Below are positions 7,070 through 13,129 of a DNA stretch of 14,892 nucleotides, one piece after another (positions within the stretch are counted from its first letter, which is position 1; every line of letters starts with the position of its first letter). The stretch lies in assembly GCA_027335965.1 (NCBI GenBank), contig DAHWGZ010000029.1, positions 1-14,892 of the forward strand, written 5' to 3'. A program made the position numbers and the translations under genes. The notes beneath the pieces were generated by a model. The model was not told the DNA's origin, did not search any database, and saw nothing but the letters and a program-made list of their open reading frames with translations. Source of the DNA: Acidiferrobacter sp. Lineage in GTDB: Bacteria > Pseudomonadota > Gammaproteobacteria > Acidiferrobacterales > Acidiferrobacteraceae.

Positions 7070-8474
7070 CGGCGCGGAGGTCGTCCGCCTGTGTGCCGGT
7101 TGTGTCCCGCGCCCAACGATCGTGGAGGCGCACCACCTCGCCTATGACGATGAGCGTGGGCGGCTGGATGGCCTCCTGGGCGACGATTGCCGGAAGGGTG
7201 GCGAGGGTGCCGGTGAGGACCCTTTGTCCGGGCGTCGTGCCCCGCTCGATCAACGCCGCCGGGGTGGAGCCGGGCAGGCCGTGGGCCATGAGCTCGCGGC
7301 TTATCACCGAAAGCGCCGCCACCCCCATATAGAAAACCACGGTCTGGTGCGGCTGGGCGAGGGCCTGCCAGTTCAGGGTCAAGTCGTCCTTGCGGCAGTG
7401 GCCGGTGACGAAGACGCAGGCCTGGGCGTAATCGCGATGCGTGAGCGGCAGATGGCCATAGGCCGCGCAGCCAAGGGCGGCGGTGATGCCGGGCACCACC
7501 TGGAAGGGGATGCCGGCCTCCACCAGGGCATCGATCTCCTCGCCGCCGCGTCCGAACACGAAGGGGTCGCCGCCCTTCAGGCGCACGATCCGGCGGCCGC
7601 TCGCGGCCAGCTCCACGAGGATCTGGTTGATTCGTTCCTGGGGCACGGCGTGGTGTCCGGCATCTTTGCCGACATCGATGCGTTGCGCGTCGCGCCGGCA
7701 GAGCGCGAGCACGGGGGCTGCCACCAGGCGGTCATGGACGACGACGTCGGCCTCCTGCATGAGGCGCAGGGCGCGCAGGGTGAGCAGGTCCGGATCGCCG
7801 GGGCCCGCGCCGACCAGCGACACGAGGCCCACGCCGCCGCCTTCGGGCTGCGCGAGTTCGCGCTCGAAGGCCTCGGCCGCCGCGCTCTCTTCGCCGGCCA
7901 GCAGCAATTCGGCGGACGGCCCCTGGAGTACGCGCTCCCAGAAGCGGCGTCTCTGGGTGGGCGAGGTGATGCGTTGACGGACCTCGGGGCGGTGGCGGGC
8001 CATGAAGGCGGCAAGCGCCCCATAGGTCGATGCCACCAGGGTCTCCAGGCGCGCGCGCAGGAGGCGCGCGAGGACCGGCGAGGTCCCGCCGCTCGACACG
8101 GCGACCAGCACGGGCGAGCGGTCGATGATCGAGGGCATGATGAAGGTGCAGAGCGCCGGATGGTCGACTACGTTGACCGGCACCCGGGCGGCGGTGGCCG
8201 CCTGATAGACGCGTTTATTCGTGGAGGCATGATTGGTGGCGGCGATTACGACGCGCGCGCCCGCGACGTCTCCGACCGTGAAGGTCCGCGCGATGTGGGT
8301 GATCTCGCCCGCGGCCTTGGCGGCCGTAAGCTTCGGGCACAGGTCCGGGGATACGACCACCACGCGGGCGCCCGCGCCCTGAAGCAGGCCAACCTTGCGT
8401 GCCGCGACCTCGCCACCGCCGACCACCAGGACGCGGGCCGCGCGGATGTCGAGAAAAATGGGTAAGTAGTCCAT
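7062..8474 (-). CDS. cysG: Siroheme synthase CysG (uroporphyrinogen III methyltransferase / precorrin-2 dehydrogenase / ferrochelatase)
   Basis: Trifunctional cytosolic enzyme, 470 aa, making siroheme from uroporphyrinogen III. The N-terminal CysG-B half has the NAD motif VVGGGEVAARK (17-27), Asp104 in NVVDHP, which falls at the number of the catalytic Asp of the Salmonella enzyme, and Ser128 in SSGGTSP, the position phosphorylated there. The C-terminal CysG-A (SUMT) half shows VGAGPGDPDLLTLRAL, HDRLV, KGGDPFVFGRGGEE and VPGITAALG. The start ATG at 8474 gives the canonical MDYLPIFLDI; an upstream in-frame ATG at 8510 adds 12 residues with no family match. The Shine-Dalgarno sequence is weak (AGAG). 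Siroheme serves assimilatory sulfite reductase generally, but here it is also the substrate for DsrN, so this gene probably feeds DsrAB. Confidence 0.95.
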   Translation of the reverse strand: MDYLPIFLDIRAARVLVVGGGEVAARKVGLLQGAGARVVVVSPDLCPKLTAAKAAGEITHIARTFTVGDVAGARVVIAATNHASTNKRVYQAATAARVPVNVVDHPALCTFIMPSIIDRSPVLVAVSSGGTSPVLARLLRARLETLVASTYGALAAFMARHRPEVRQRITSPTQRRRFWERVLQGPSAELLLAGEESAAAEAFERELAQPEGGGVGLVSLVGAGPGDPDLLTLRALRLMQEADVVVHDRLVAAPVLALCRRDAQRIDVGKDAGHHAVPQERINQILVELAASGRRIVRLKGGDPFVFGRGGEEIDALVEAGIPFQVVPGITAALGCAAYGHLPLTHRDYAQACVFVTGHCRKDDLTLNWQALAQPHQTVVFYMGVAALSVISRELMAHGLPGSTPAALIERGTTPGQRVLTGTLATLPAIVAQEAIQPPTLIVIGEVVRLHDRWARDTTGTQADDLRAAG

Positions 8475-8610
8475 AAGCGTCTCTTCGCCAAGTTTAGACA
8501 CAGTCCACACCGTAGGCGCTTTTCAGGCCATACCCCCGTAGGGATACGCGCCCGAACTCGGGTGCGGATCGGGCAGGGGACCTTATGATGGGCGCGCCTC
8601 GCGGCGCGGG

Positions 8611-8654
8611 CTGAGATGCGGCGAGGCGTTGCCGGGCAGCGGCCGAGGTCTCAG
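8611..8654 (+). ncRNA. Candidate structured RNA element (nested stem-loop)
   Basis: Three stacked pairings share one axis: CTGAGA (8611-8616) with TCTCAG (8649-8654), CGGC (8619-8622) with GCCG (8642-8645), and GTTGC (8628-8632) with GCAGC (8636-8640, one G-U) closing a three-base loop. A TATGAT at 8584-8589 could start a plus-strand transcript near 8596, though no good -35 is visible. GC-rich DNA makes chance hairpins common, so this is only a candidate small RNA or leader. It is not followed by a T-run. Confidence 0.25.
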
Positions 8655-9033
8655 TGGATCGCCGACACGATTCAAGGCGCTCAAGGGCGCAAGGGGCGCC
8701 TCAGGCCTTGGGACAGCGGCGGATCGTTTCCTGGCCGCAAGGTCCGAACCCTGCTATCGCCCGCACCGGTTTTGGGTCAATATTCGGGGATGGAAAGGCC
8801 GACGGCGAGCCATGTTTGACCTAAGAGGCGCGAGGATCAGGGCGTCCGTCCCCGCGTCATGGCCGTCGCTCCTGGTCGAAGGATTCTTTCCGAGAGGGGC
8901 GTCCATCACGCGCGTTCGGCCGTTCCGGGGGTGTAGATATGATAGGGACCAATGGCTTGGCGCGAATACACCGTGATTCGGATGGAGGGTTTAGACCGTA
9001 TCCAAAACCCTTCCAGGAAAACGGAAGAGGCAC

Positions 9034-9063
9034 TTGGCGGTCTATGCGGGCTGATCCTATACT
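9034..9063 (+). promoter_or_regulatory. Sigma-70-type promoter of the coiled-coil gene
   Basis: TTGGCG at 9034-9039 (four of six) and TATACT at 9058-9063 (five of six) are separated by 18 bases and sit just upstream of the ATG at 9099. A start near 9070 would give a leader of about 30 bases. Confidence 0.5.
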
Positions 9064-9098
9064 AGGGCATTCCCAAAAGCCGCAATCCGAGCGCATGC

Positions 9099-9725
9099 AT
9101 GTCTACTCTATTCGACACCCAGAAGTACATAGACACCGTCAAGGCGGGTGGGGTCGGTGATCGTGAGGCGCACGCCATGAGCGATGCGCTAAAGGGCGCC
9201 CTTGGCGAAGGCGTAGCCACGAATGAGGGGCTTTTGAGGCTCGAGGCGCGAATCGACGTCTTGGCCGAGCGGGTCGGCGGCATCGACAAAAAGATCGACG
9301 GCGTCGTGTTTGGCCTTAATGGCAAGATCGATGGCATGGGCAAGGGTATCGAGGGCAAGCTCGATGGCGCGGCGCGCGCCACCGCCGGCGTGGCCAAAGG
9401 CCTCAACGATAAGATTGATGGGCTCGGCAAGGGCCTCAACGATAAGATCGACGGCGTGGCCAAAGGCCTTAATGATAAGGTGGAGGGCGCGGTCTCCGGG
9501 CTCAACGATAAGATCGATGGGTTCGGCAAAGGCCTCAACGACAAGATCGATGGCGTGTCCCATGGCCTTAACGATAAGATCGATGGGTGCGAAAGAGGCC
9601 TGAGGGCCGAAATGGTGGCAGGCTTTAGTGTCCTCAAGGTATGGCTCATGGTCCTTACGGCCCTGGTCGCCCTGTCGAACCCGCTCGTCATGCAGTTTTA
9701 TAAGATGGTCGGGCTGCTCCATTAA
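9099..9725 (+). CDS. DUF1640-like coiled-coil protein with hendecad repeats and C-terminal membrane anchor
   Basis: 208 aa. The N-terminal 50 residues (FDTQKYIDTVKAGGVGDREAHAMSDA, then a short LEARIDVLAERV helix) resemble the start of DUF1640/CCDC90-type proteins. Residues 61-166 are nine 11-residue units of the form GLNDKIDGxxK, predicting a long coiled coil, and residues about 178-200 form one C-terminal transmembrane helix. No enzyme motif is seen. Such proteins are usually trimeric membrane-anchored stalks of unclear bacterial function. The start is the ATG at 9099, giving MSTLFDTQKY; the Shine-Dalgarno sequence is weak. It is monocistronic by its surroundings, with a promoter at 9034-9063 and a decayed relative downstream. 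Family assignment is from pattern only; a phage- or surface-fibre-like role cannot be excluded. Confidence 0.7.
   Translation: MSTLFDTQKYIDTVKAGGVGDREAHAMSDALKGALGEGVATNEGLLRLEARIDVLAERVGGIDKKIDGVVFGLNGKIDGMGKGIEGKLDGAARATAGVAKGLNDKIDGLGKGLNDKIDGVAKGLNDKVEGAVSGLNDKIDGFGKGLNDKIDGVSHGLNDKIDGCERGLRAEMVAGFSVLKVWLMVLTALVALSNPLVMQFYKMVGLLH
9279..9596 (+). repeat. 33-base in-frame tandem repeat array
   Basis: Nine 33-base units encode 11-residue repeats (GLNDKIDG plus three variable residues). The last six, 9399-9596, are the most alike. The third unit is followed by an extra 21 bases encoding a heptad (ATAGVAK) before the pattern resumes. Units differ mostly at third positions, indicating older duplications under protein selection. 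It is wholly inside the coiled-coil gene. Confidence 0.9.
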
Positions 9726-9936
9726 GGAGACGCCGCCTTCCGCGCGCTCCATGAATTGCCCTGTGGTGTTTGTAGCGGGTGGGGCGCCAGAGGGCCCGGT
9801 TGGGACCGATATCGTGTGTATCGCTCCCCGGCAGGGGCCATGGCATGACCGCCGGATCGCGGAATGGCTTTCATAAATCTTGCGCCTGTAGCGATTGAGG
9901 AATGATGGCCTGCGAATGGCGCCGGGTGCGTGTCCC

Positions 9937-10152
9937 TTTGTGTTTTGGGATACGTCACGCCAAGCCTTTCCGGGTCGGCATGTCGGTGATGTCGAGCCCG
10001 AGACGGGCCATGTCATATCCGGTCCTCACAACAAGACCGACAGGGCCGACATCTCAATCACGTCCGAAATAACGGTAAGCCTCCAGTGTCTCAATTCAGG
10101 GCCCGCGGCCCTAACGGCCCTGGTCGCCGCATCGAACCCGTCTTTCATTTCC
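9937..10152 (+). pseudogene. Degenerate, repeat-less copy of the DUF1640-like gene
   Basis: One frame reads FVFWDTSRQAF..., VGDVEPETGHVIS, KTDRADIS and ALTALVAASNPSF. These align in order with FDTQKYIDTV, VGDREAHAMS, a repeat remnant and VLTALVALSNPLV of the gene at 9099. At DNA level, 10114-10140 matches 9658-9684 at 24 of 27 bases, with a 15-base exact block and no gap. The coiled-coil repeat region is almost entirely missing, the start is unclear, and the C-terminus has lost its hydrophobic helix. It is best read as the relic of a tandem duplicate that lost its repeats. Confidence 0.6.
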
Positions 10153-10471
10153 CGCCGCCATGGGATCCTCTTTCCGTCAAAAAACGCCACCCTGTCGCGT
10201 GAGTCGTGACCGCCCTTTGCCGGTATCGAAGGCGCGGCGGGGGGCTGGCCGCCGACGAGATCGCATCGGGAGGCCCATGGAACCGAGCGTCGCCACACGC
10301 GTTTATGAACGTGGGACGACACAACACCGTCATAAGCCGACAAGCCGTATATCTGCATGGAAGCGGTTTCCGCCGGATGACGCCGTCTGTGTAGGGCCCG
10401 CCTCTTTGGCATATGTCAGGAAACGTCTTTTATCGCGGGAGCCTCTGTGATAGGAAAGCGACGAATATTCC

Positions 10472-10477
10472 TATAAT
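10472..10477 (+). promoter_or_regulatory. Consensus -10 element upstream of the membrane-protein gene
   Basis: A perfect TATAAT in the AT-rich island, about 140 bases upstream of the ATG at 10616. No -35 match is seen at 16-18 bases, so an activator might be needed. It would produce a leader carrying TAAGA/TCTTA (10502-10515) and an interrupted hairpin at 10527-10554. Confidence 0.35.
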
Positions 10478-10600
10478 GTGGCATAAAACACACTCTAAAT
10501 ATAAGAATCGTCTTAAATACGACCATCCCGATCCTATCGTTCGATCAGGACGGGTCTCATAGAGGATGGCGCGCGCGGACCAAAAAGGTGTGGCATAAAA
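10477..10600 (+). repeat. 12-base direct repeat pair flanking the leader
   Basis: TGTGGCATAAAA occurs at 10477-10488, immediately overlapping the -10 element, and again at 10589-10600, just before the ribosome binding site, with start points 112 bases apart. The pair could be operator copies or a short duplication. It lies in the only AT-rich stretch of the window. Confidence 0.6.
10527..10554 (+). promoter_or_regulatory. Interrupted hairpin in the leader
   Basis: CCCG, TCCT and ATC (10527-10537) pair with GAT, AGGA and CGGG (10543-10554), with single-base bulges, around a GTTC-type loop. No T-run follows, so it is not a clear terminator. It may be a leader structure or a protein-binding palindrome. 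Confidence 0.3.
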
Positions 10601-10615
10601 ACAATGGGAGGCTGT

Positions 10616-11620
10616 ATGGAGACGAAGGCGGCGGATAATCTGGGCGTGCTGTTGCGCAGTTACGAGGCCTTGTACAACTGGCGGGCGCTGGTCATGCTGG
10701 CCGGGAGCTTCGCGGTGGCCGGGCTTGCCATCATCGGGGGCTCGGAACTGGCCGTGGGGGGTGGGGGGCGGATCGCCCTGGCCATGCTGATGGGGCTCGT
10801 GGCGCTGGTGGTGGCGGTCATGGGCGCGAACGGCAGCGGCCTGATGCTGGCGGATCAGGCCTACGATCGCCCGATTCGCCCGTTCGTGAACGCCTTCCTC
10901 GGGGGTCTCAGGGTCACGTTGGCGGCGATCGGCGCGCTCGTGTCGTTGGGGATCGGTTATGCGCTCGTGCTCCTGTTGGTATTCCTGTTGTCGTTCCTCG
11001 CGCGCATCCCCGGTATCGGCGGGGCATTCGCCTTTCTGTTGGCGGGCCCCTCGGTCTTGGCCCTGGCCTTGGCATTGACCGTGCTGCTTTTAGCCGCGCC
11101 CCTGGCGCTGGCGGGGCTGTGGCACGGAGACGGCATGATCGCGGCCCTGACGCGGGCCGTGACCATTGTCGTCAAGCGTCCGCTCGATGTGTTCATGCGG
11201 TTTCTGGTGTTGGGGCTGATCGTCATGCCGGTGGCGATCTTCCTGTTCGCGATGGTGGGAGTCGGAAACGTCAGCGTGGCCGGGATGTATGTCGTCGAGG
11301 CCCTGAGGTCCACGATGGGCTACCAGGGCGGCATGGGTGGGGGCGCATATGGCGGGATGGGGCCCATGGCCTCCGTGCTGAGGTCCCTGGTGGGCCAGGG
11401 CCTGGGGGCCGCCGGCGTGTCCACGGCGCTGGTCTGGTATCTGGCGTTCGCGGTCGTGGCGCTCATTCATATGCTGGGCGTGATATGGATCTACGAATCG
11501 GTGAGCGATGGCATCGGCTTGGAGGGACTCGGTGCGGTCCGGCGCCAGGCGGCGCGTATCAAGGCGCGGATGGACGAACACAAGCCCACGTCCACGGGAC
11601 CGGGCGGGCCTTCGTCCTAG
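10616..11620 (+). CDS. Polytopic membrane protein of unknown function
   Basis: 334 aa, not recognised. Strongly hydrophobic, with about seven predicted helices: about 24-42, 52-72, 95-125 (possibly two), 135-165, 195-220 and 265-290. A Gly/Met/Tyr-rich loop (GYQGGMGGGAYGGMG) at about 236-250 precedes the last helix, and a basic, hydrophilic tail rich in Arg, Lys and Pro ends the protein. The ATG at 10616 is preferred over one at 10604 because GGAGG lies four bases upstream of it, inside the longer version. No catalytic motif, signal peptide or transporter signature is evident. It has its own AT-rich control region and is followed by a perfect inverted repeat, so it is probably a single-gene transcript. 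Confidence 0.75.
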   Translation: METKAADNLGVLLRSYEALYNWRALVMLAGSFAVAGLAIIGGSELAVGGGGRIALAMLMGLVALVVAVMGANGSGLMLADQAYDRPIRPFVNAFLGGLRVTLAAIGALVSLGIGYALVLLLVFLLSFLARIPGIGGAFAFLLAGPSVLALALALTVLLLAAPLALAGLWHGDGMIAALTRAVTIVVKRPLDVFMRFLVLGLIVMPVAIFLFAMVGVGNVSVAGMYVVEALRSTMGYQGGMGGGAYGGMGPMASVLRSLVGQGLGAAGVSTALVWYLAFAVVALIHMLGVIWIYESVSDGIGLEGLGAVRRQAARIKARMDEHKPTSTGPGGPSS

Positions 11621-11630
11621 CGCATCGGGC

Positions 11631-11659
11631 CCTGGGCGGGCCCGGCCGGCCCGCCCAGG
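11631..11659 (+). terminator. Perfect 12-base GC-rich inverted repeat after the membrane-protein gene
   Basis: CCTGGGCGGGCC (11631-11642) pairs exactly with GGCCCGCCCAGG (11648-11659) across a five-base loop, starting ten bases after the stop codon. The stem is very stable but there is no following T-tract. It likely ends or protects the transcript; Rho-assisted termination or mRNA 3'-end stabilisation are alternatives. Confidence 0.5.
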
Positions 11660-11781
11660 CCGTCTGCGCGCGGCACAAGCGCCCTGGCGGGGATTAAGGG
11701 CTGGCAGCGGAGATCAAAGCGATCGCGCGAATGCGCATGCAGGAGCGATTCGGGCGCCGAGACGTGCACGGCTGTACCCTA

Positions 11782-11810
11782 TTGACAAGATCGAAGCGCG
11801 GACGGACCAT
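11782..11810 (+). promoter_or_regulatory. Possible promoter for the DUF3617-like gene
   Basis: A perfect -35 TTGACA at 11782-11787 is followed after 17 bases by GACCAT (three of six to the -10 consensus). A start near 11817 would leave about 70 bases before the ATG at 11886. The weak -10 keeps this tentative. Confidence 0.35.
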
Positions 11811-11885
11811 TTTCCCAAGGCGCGGCTGGGGTGGGGTGCGCGCCCAAGAGGTTTACGACCCCGGGGACACCGGGGCGGGGGATCT

Positions 11886-12347
11886 ATGGGGCGTCTTCGG
11901 ACGATGCATGGGGTGGCGGTGTCGGTGGTCGGTCTCGCCGTGGCGATTCCCGCGTGGGGGCGCACGCCGTTGCCAGGCGAATGGCAGTCGCGCATGGTCA
12001 TCAAGATGCCCGGCATGAGCTCACAGATGGCGGCGGCGGCCGCGCGTCCGGTCATAGGCTGCGTGCCGAAGGGGCGGAAGTTCGCCACGCCGCCCGCGCC
12101 GCCCCGAATGCATTGCAGCCAGACGCATGTGCGCAACGATGCCGGAGGGCTGACCGTCGACGTCGTCTGCGCGGCGCACGCCATGCGCGACGCCATTCAC
12201 CTCGATTACCGGGTGAGCCCGGATCGCAAGTCCTATACTGTTCATGAGCGCTCGACGATCACGGGGCCCGGGATACGCCACGTGATCGTGGTCACTGGCC
12301 GCGGGCGTTGGCTGGGTCCGCGGTGCGCGCCGGGCGCGGCGCGATGA
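11886..12347 (+). CDS. Exported DUF3617-like protein
   Basis: 153 aa. The N-terminus is a signal peptide: short basic start MGRLR, a hydrophobic core VAVSVVGLAVAIP, and probable cleavage near AWG-RT. The mature part begins LPGEWQSRMVIKMPGM, matching the usual opening of DUF3617 proteins (a Pro-Gly-x-Trp then a strand and a Met/Pro-rich turn). Four cysteines (in IGCVPKG, MHCSQTH, VVCAAH and PRCAPG) probably form two disulfides in the periplasm. ATG 11886 is chosen because the signal peptide starts there; ATG 11904 would shorten it. The sequence GGGGGA upstream may act as the ribosome binding site. It is followed after 94 bases by the DUF805 gene, possibly co-transcribed. Function is unknown for the family. 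Confidence 0.7.
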   Translation: MGRLRTMHGVAVSVVGLAVAIPAWGRTPLPGEWQSRMVIKMPGMSSQMAAAAARPVIGCVPKGRKFATPPAPPRMHCSQTHVRNDAGGLTVDVVCAAHAMRDAIHLDYRVSPDRKSYTVHERSTITGPGIRHVIVVTGRGRWLGPRCAPGAAR

Positions 12348-12441
12348 ATCGACGCCCCATGGTCCGCGTCACGGGCTTCTGGCCGGGGGAGATGGGGGCT
12401 TTCAGGGGCCGGGAGGCGGGGACGAGAGACGGGGGTGCGAC

Positions 12442-12999
12442 ATGAACGCCATCGATGCGATCTCGACATGCTATCGCAAGAGTTTTCATAAGCGCGGGCG
12501 CGCGAGCCGCTCGGAATTCTGGTGGTTCGCCCTGTACTATCTCGTCCTGGAGGCCGCCTTCGAGCTTCTCGTGCAGGGCCGGACGTCGCGCGCGCCGCCG
12601 TCATGGCCCGTCGAGTGGCTGGCCCTGGCGGTGGGCCTATTCGCGATCTATTCTTTTTTTCCGTTCGTGTCCGCCGAGGTCCGGCGTCTGCATGATGTCG
12701 GGCGCAATGGCTGGTGGCTCGCAGCGAGCATGCTCATGGGGGCGCTGACCGAGGCGGCGCTGGGGGTCGATGTCATGTCGGCCCTGGCCACTCACAGGCT
12801 CCGGCATTTCGCGCGCGCGCTCATAAGTGGCGGCCACTGGGGACTCATGCTTGCGCTCGTCGCGACCGTGGCGATCAACGTCGCGGTGTTCATCTTTCTG
12901 GTATTGCCGGGGGCGGTCGGCGACAACCGTTACGGCCACGATCCGCTCGGGGCCGGGCGCGTGAAGCAAGACGACCCCCGTTTCGTGGGCGGCCATTAG
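12442..12999 (+). CDS. DUF805 family inner-membrane protein
   Basis: 185 aa, with the family hallmarks: an N-terminal soluble stretch ending in KRGRASRSEFWWF (about 18-30), VRRLHDVGRNGWW (about 80-92) and a C-terminal NRYGHDPLG. Four hydrophobic helices lie at about 30-46, 55-75, 91-110 and 132-155. It is longer than the usual 110-150 residues because of an extra loop (about 111-131) before the last helix. E. coli YhaH/YhaI belong to the family; function is unknown. The start ATG 12442 follows a GGGGG stretch. It lies just downstream of, and may share a transcript with, the DUF3617-like gene. Confidence 0.88.
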   Translation: MNAIDAISTCYRKSFHKRGRASRSEFWWFALYYLVLEAAFELLVQGRTSRAPPSWPVEWLALAVGLFAIYSFFPFVSAEVRRLHDVGRNGWWLAASMLMGALTEAALGVDVMSALATHRLRHFARALISGGHWGLMLALVATVAINVAVFIFLVLPGAVGDNRYGHDPLGAGRVKQDDPRFVGGH

Positions 13000-13060
13000 C
13001 CGGGCGTGGTCTATCGCATGAAGGCCCGCGGCGGGGCCGCGCGGCGGAGGCGCGTCGCTT

Positions 13061-13082
13061 CCCCAGGGCTTCACGCTTGGGG
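13061..13082 (+). terminator. Weak hairpin downstream of the DUF805 gene
   Basis: CCCCA and GGC (13061-13069) pair with GCT and TGGGG (13075-13082) around a five-base loop, with one bulged G and one G-U pair. It lies 60 bases after the DUF805 stop and 48 before the next start. There is no T-tract. Confidence 0.28.
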
Positions 13083-13129
13083 TAGCATAGCCGGGGTTGC
13101 CATGACCGCCCGGAACCCGTGAATCCCTC

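Larger units (their letters stand above)
8475..9098. other. Non-coding region between cysG and the coiled-coil gene
   Basis: About 620 bases between two divergent genes. No reading frame here has a convincing start, composition or family likeness. It must hold the cysG promoter, though I see no clear minus-strand -35/-10 pair. It also holds a nested stem-loop at 8611-8654 with a TATGAT at 8584-8589 upstream, a GC-rich inverted repeat GGCGC/GCGCC at 8676-8700, a TATGAT at 8938-8943, and the promoter of the downstream gene at 9034-9063. Confidence 0.6.
9726..10615. other. Gene-poor region with a decayed gene and AT-rich island
   Basis: Nearly 900 bases without an intact gene. 9726-9936 shows nothing recognisable. 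9937-10152 holds a decayed copy of the coiled-coil gene. 10153-10440 shows nothing recognisable beyond scattered short frames. 10440-10603 is an AT-rich island, unlike the rest of the window, with a TATAAT, a 12-base direct repeat and hairpins, and it is probably the control region of the membrane-protein gene at 10616. Confidence 0.6.

Noticed and set aside
7005..8465. Long plus-strand frame opposite cysG
   Set aside because: CysG is certain on the minus strand; the plus-strand product is low-complexity with no recognisable domain.
8611..8660. Thiamine pyrophosphate riboswitch, suggested by GGGCTGAGA
   Set aside because: The other conserved THI-box parts (ACCTGAT and the GTAATGCC-like segment) are missing and no thiamine gene follows.
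9279..9596. CRISPR-like regular repeats
   Set aside because: Units are contiguous, in frame and without spacers; they encode a protein repeat.
9189..10016. Minus-strand frame with regular repeats opposite the coiled-coil gene
   Set aside because: Its periodicity is only the 33-base repeat read backwards; the plus strand has promoter, start, coiled coil and membrane anchor.
10477..10600. Sigma-54 promoters at the two TGTGGCATAAAA copies
   Set aside because: TGGCA is present but the -12 GC element at the correct spacing is absent in both.
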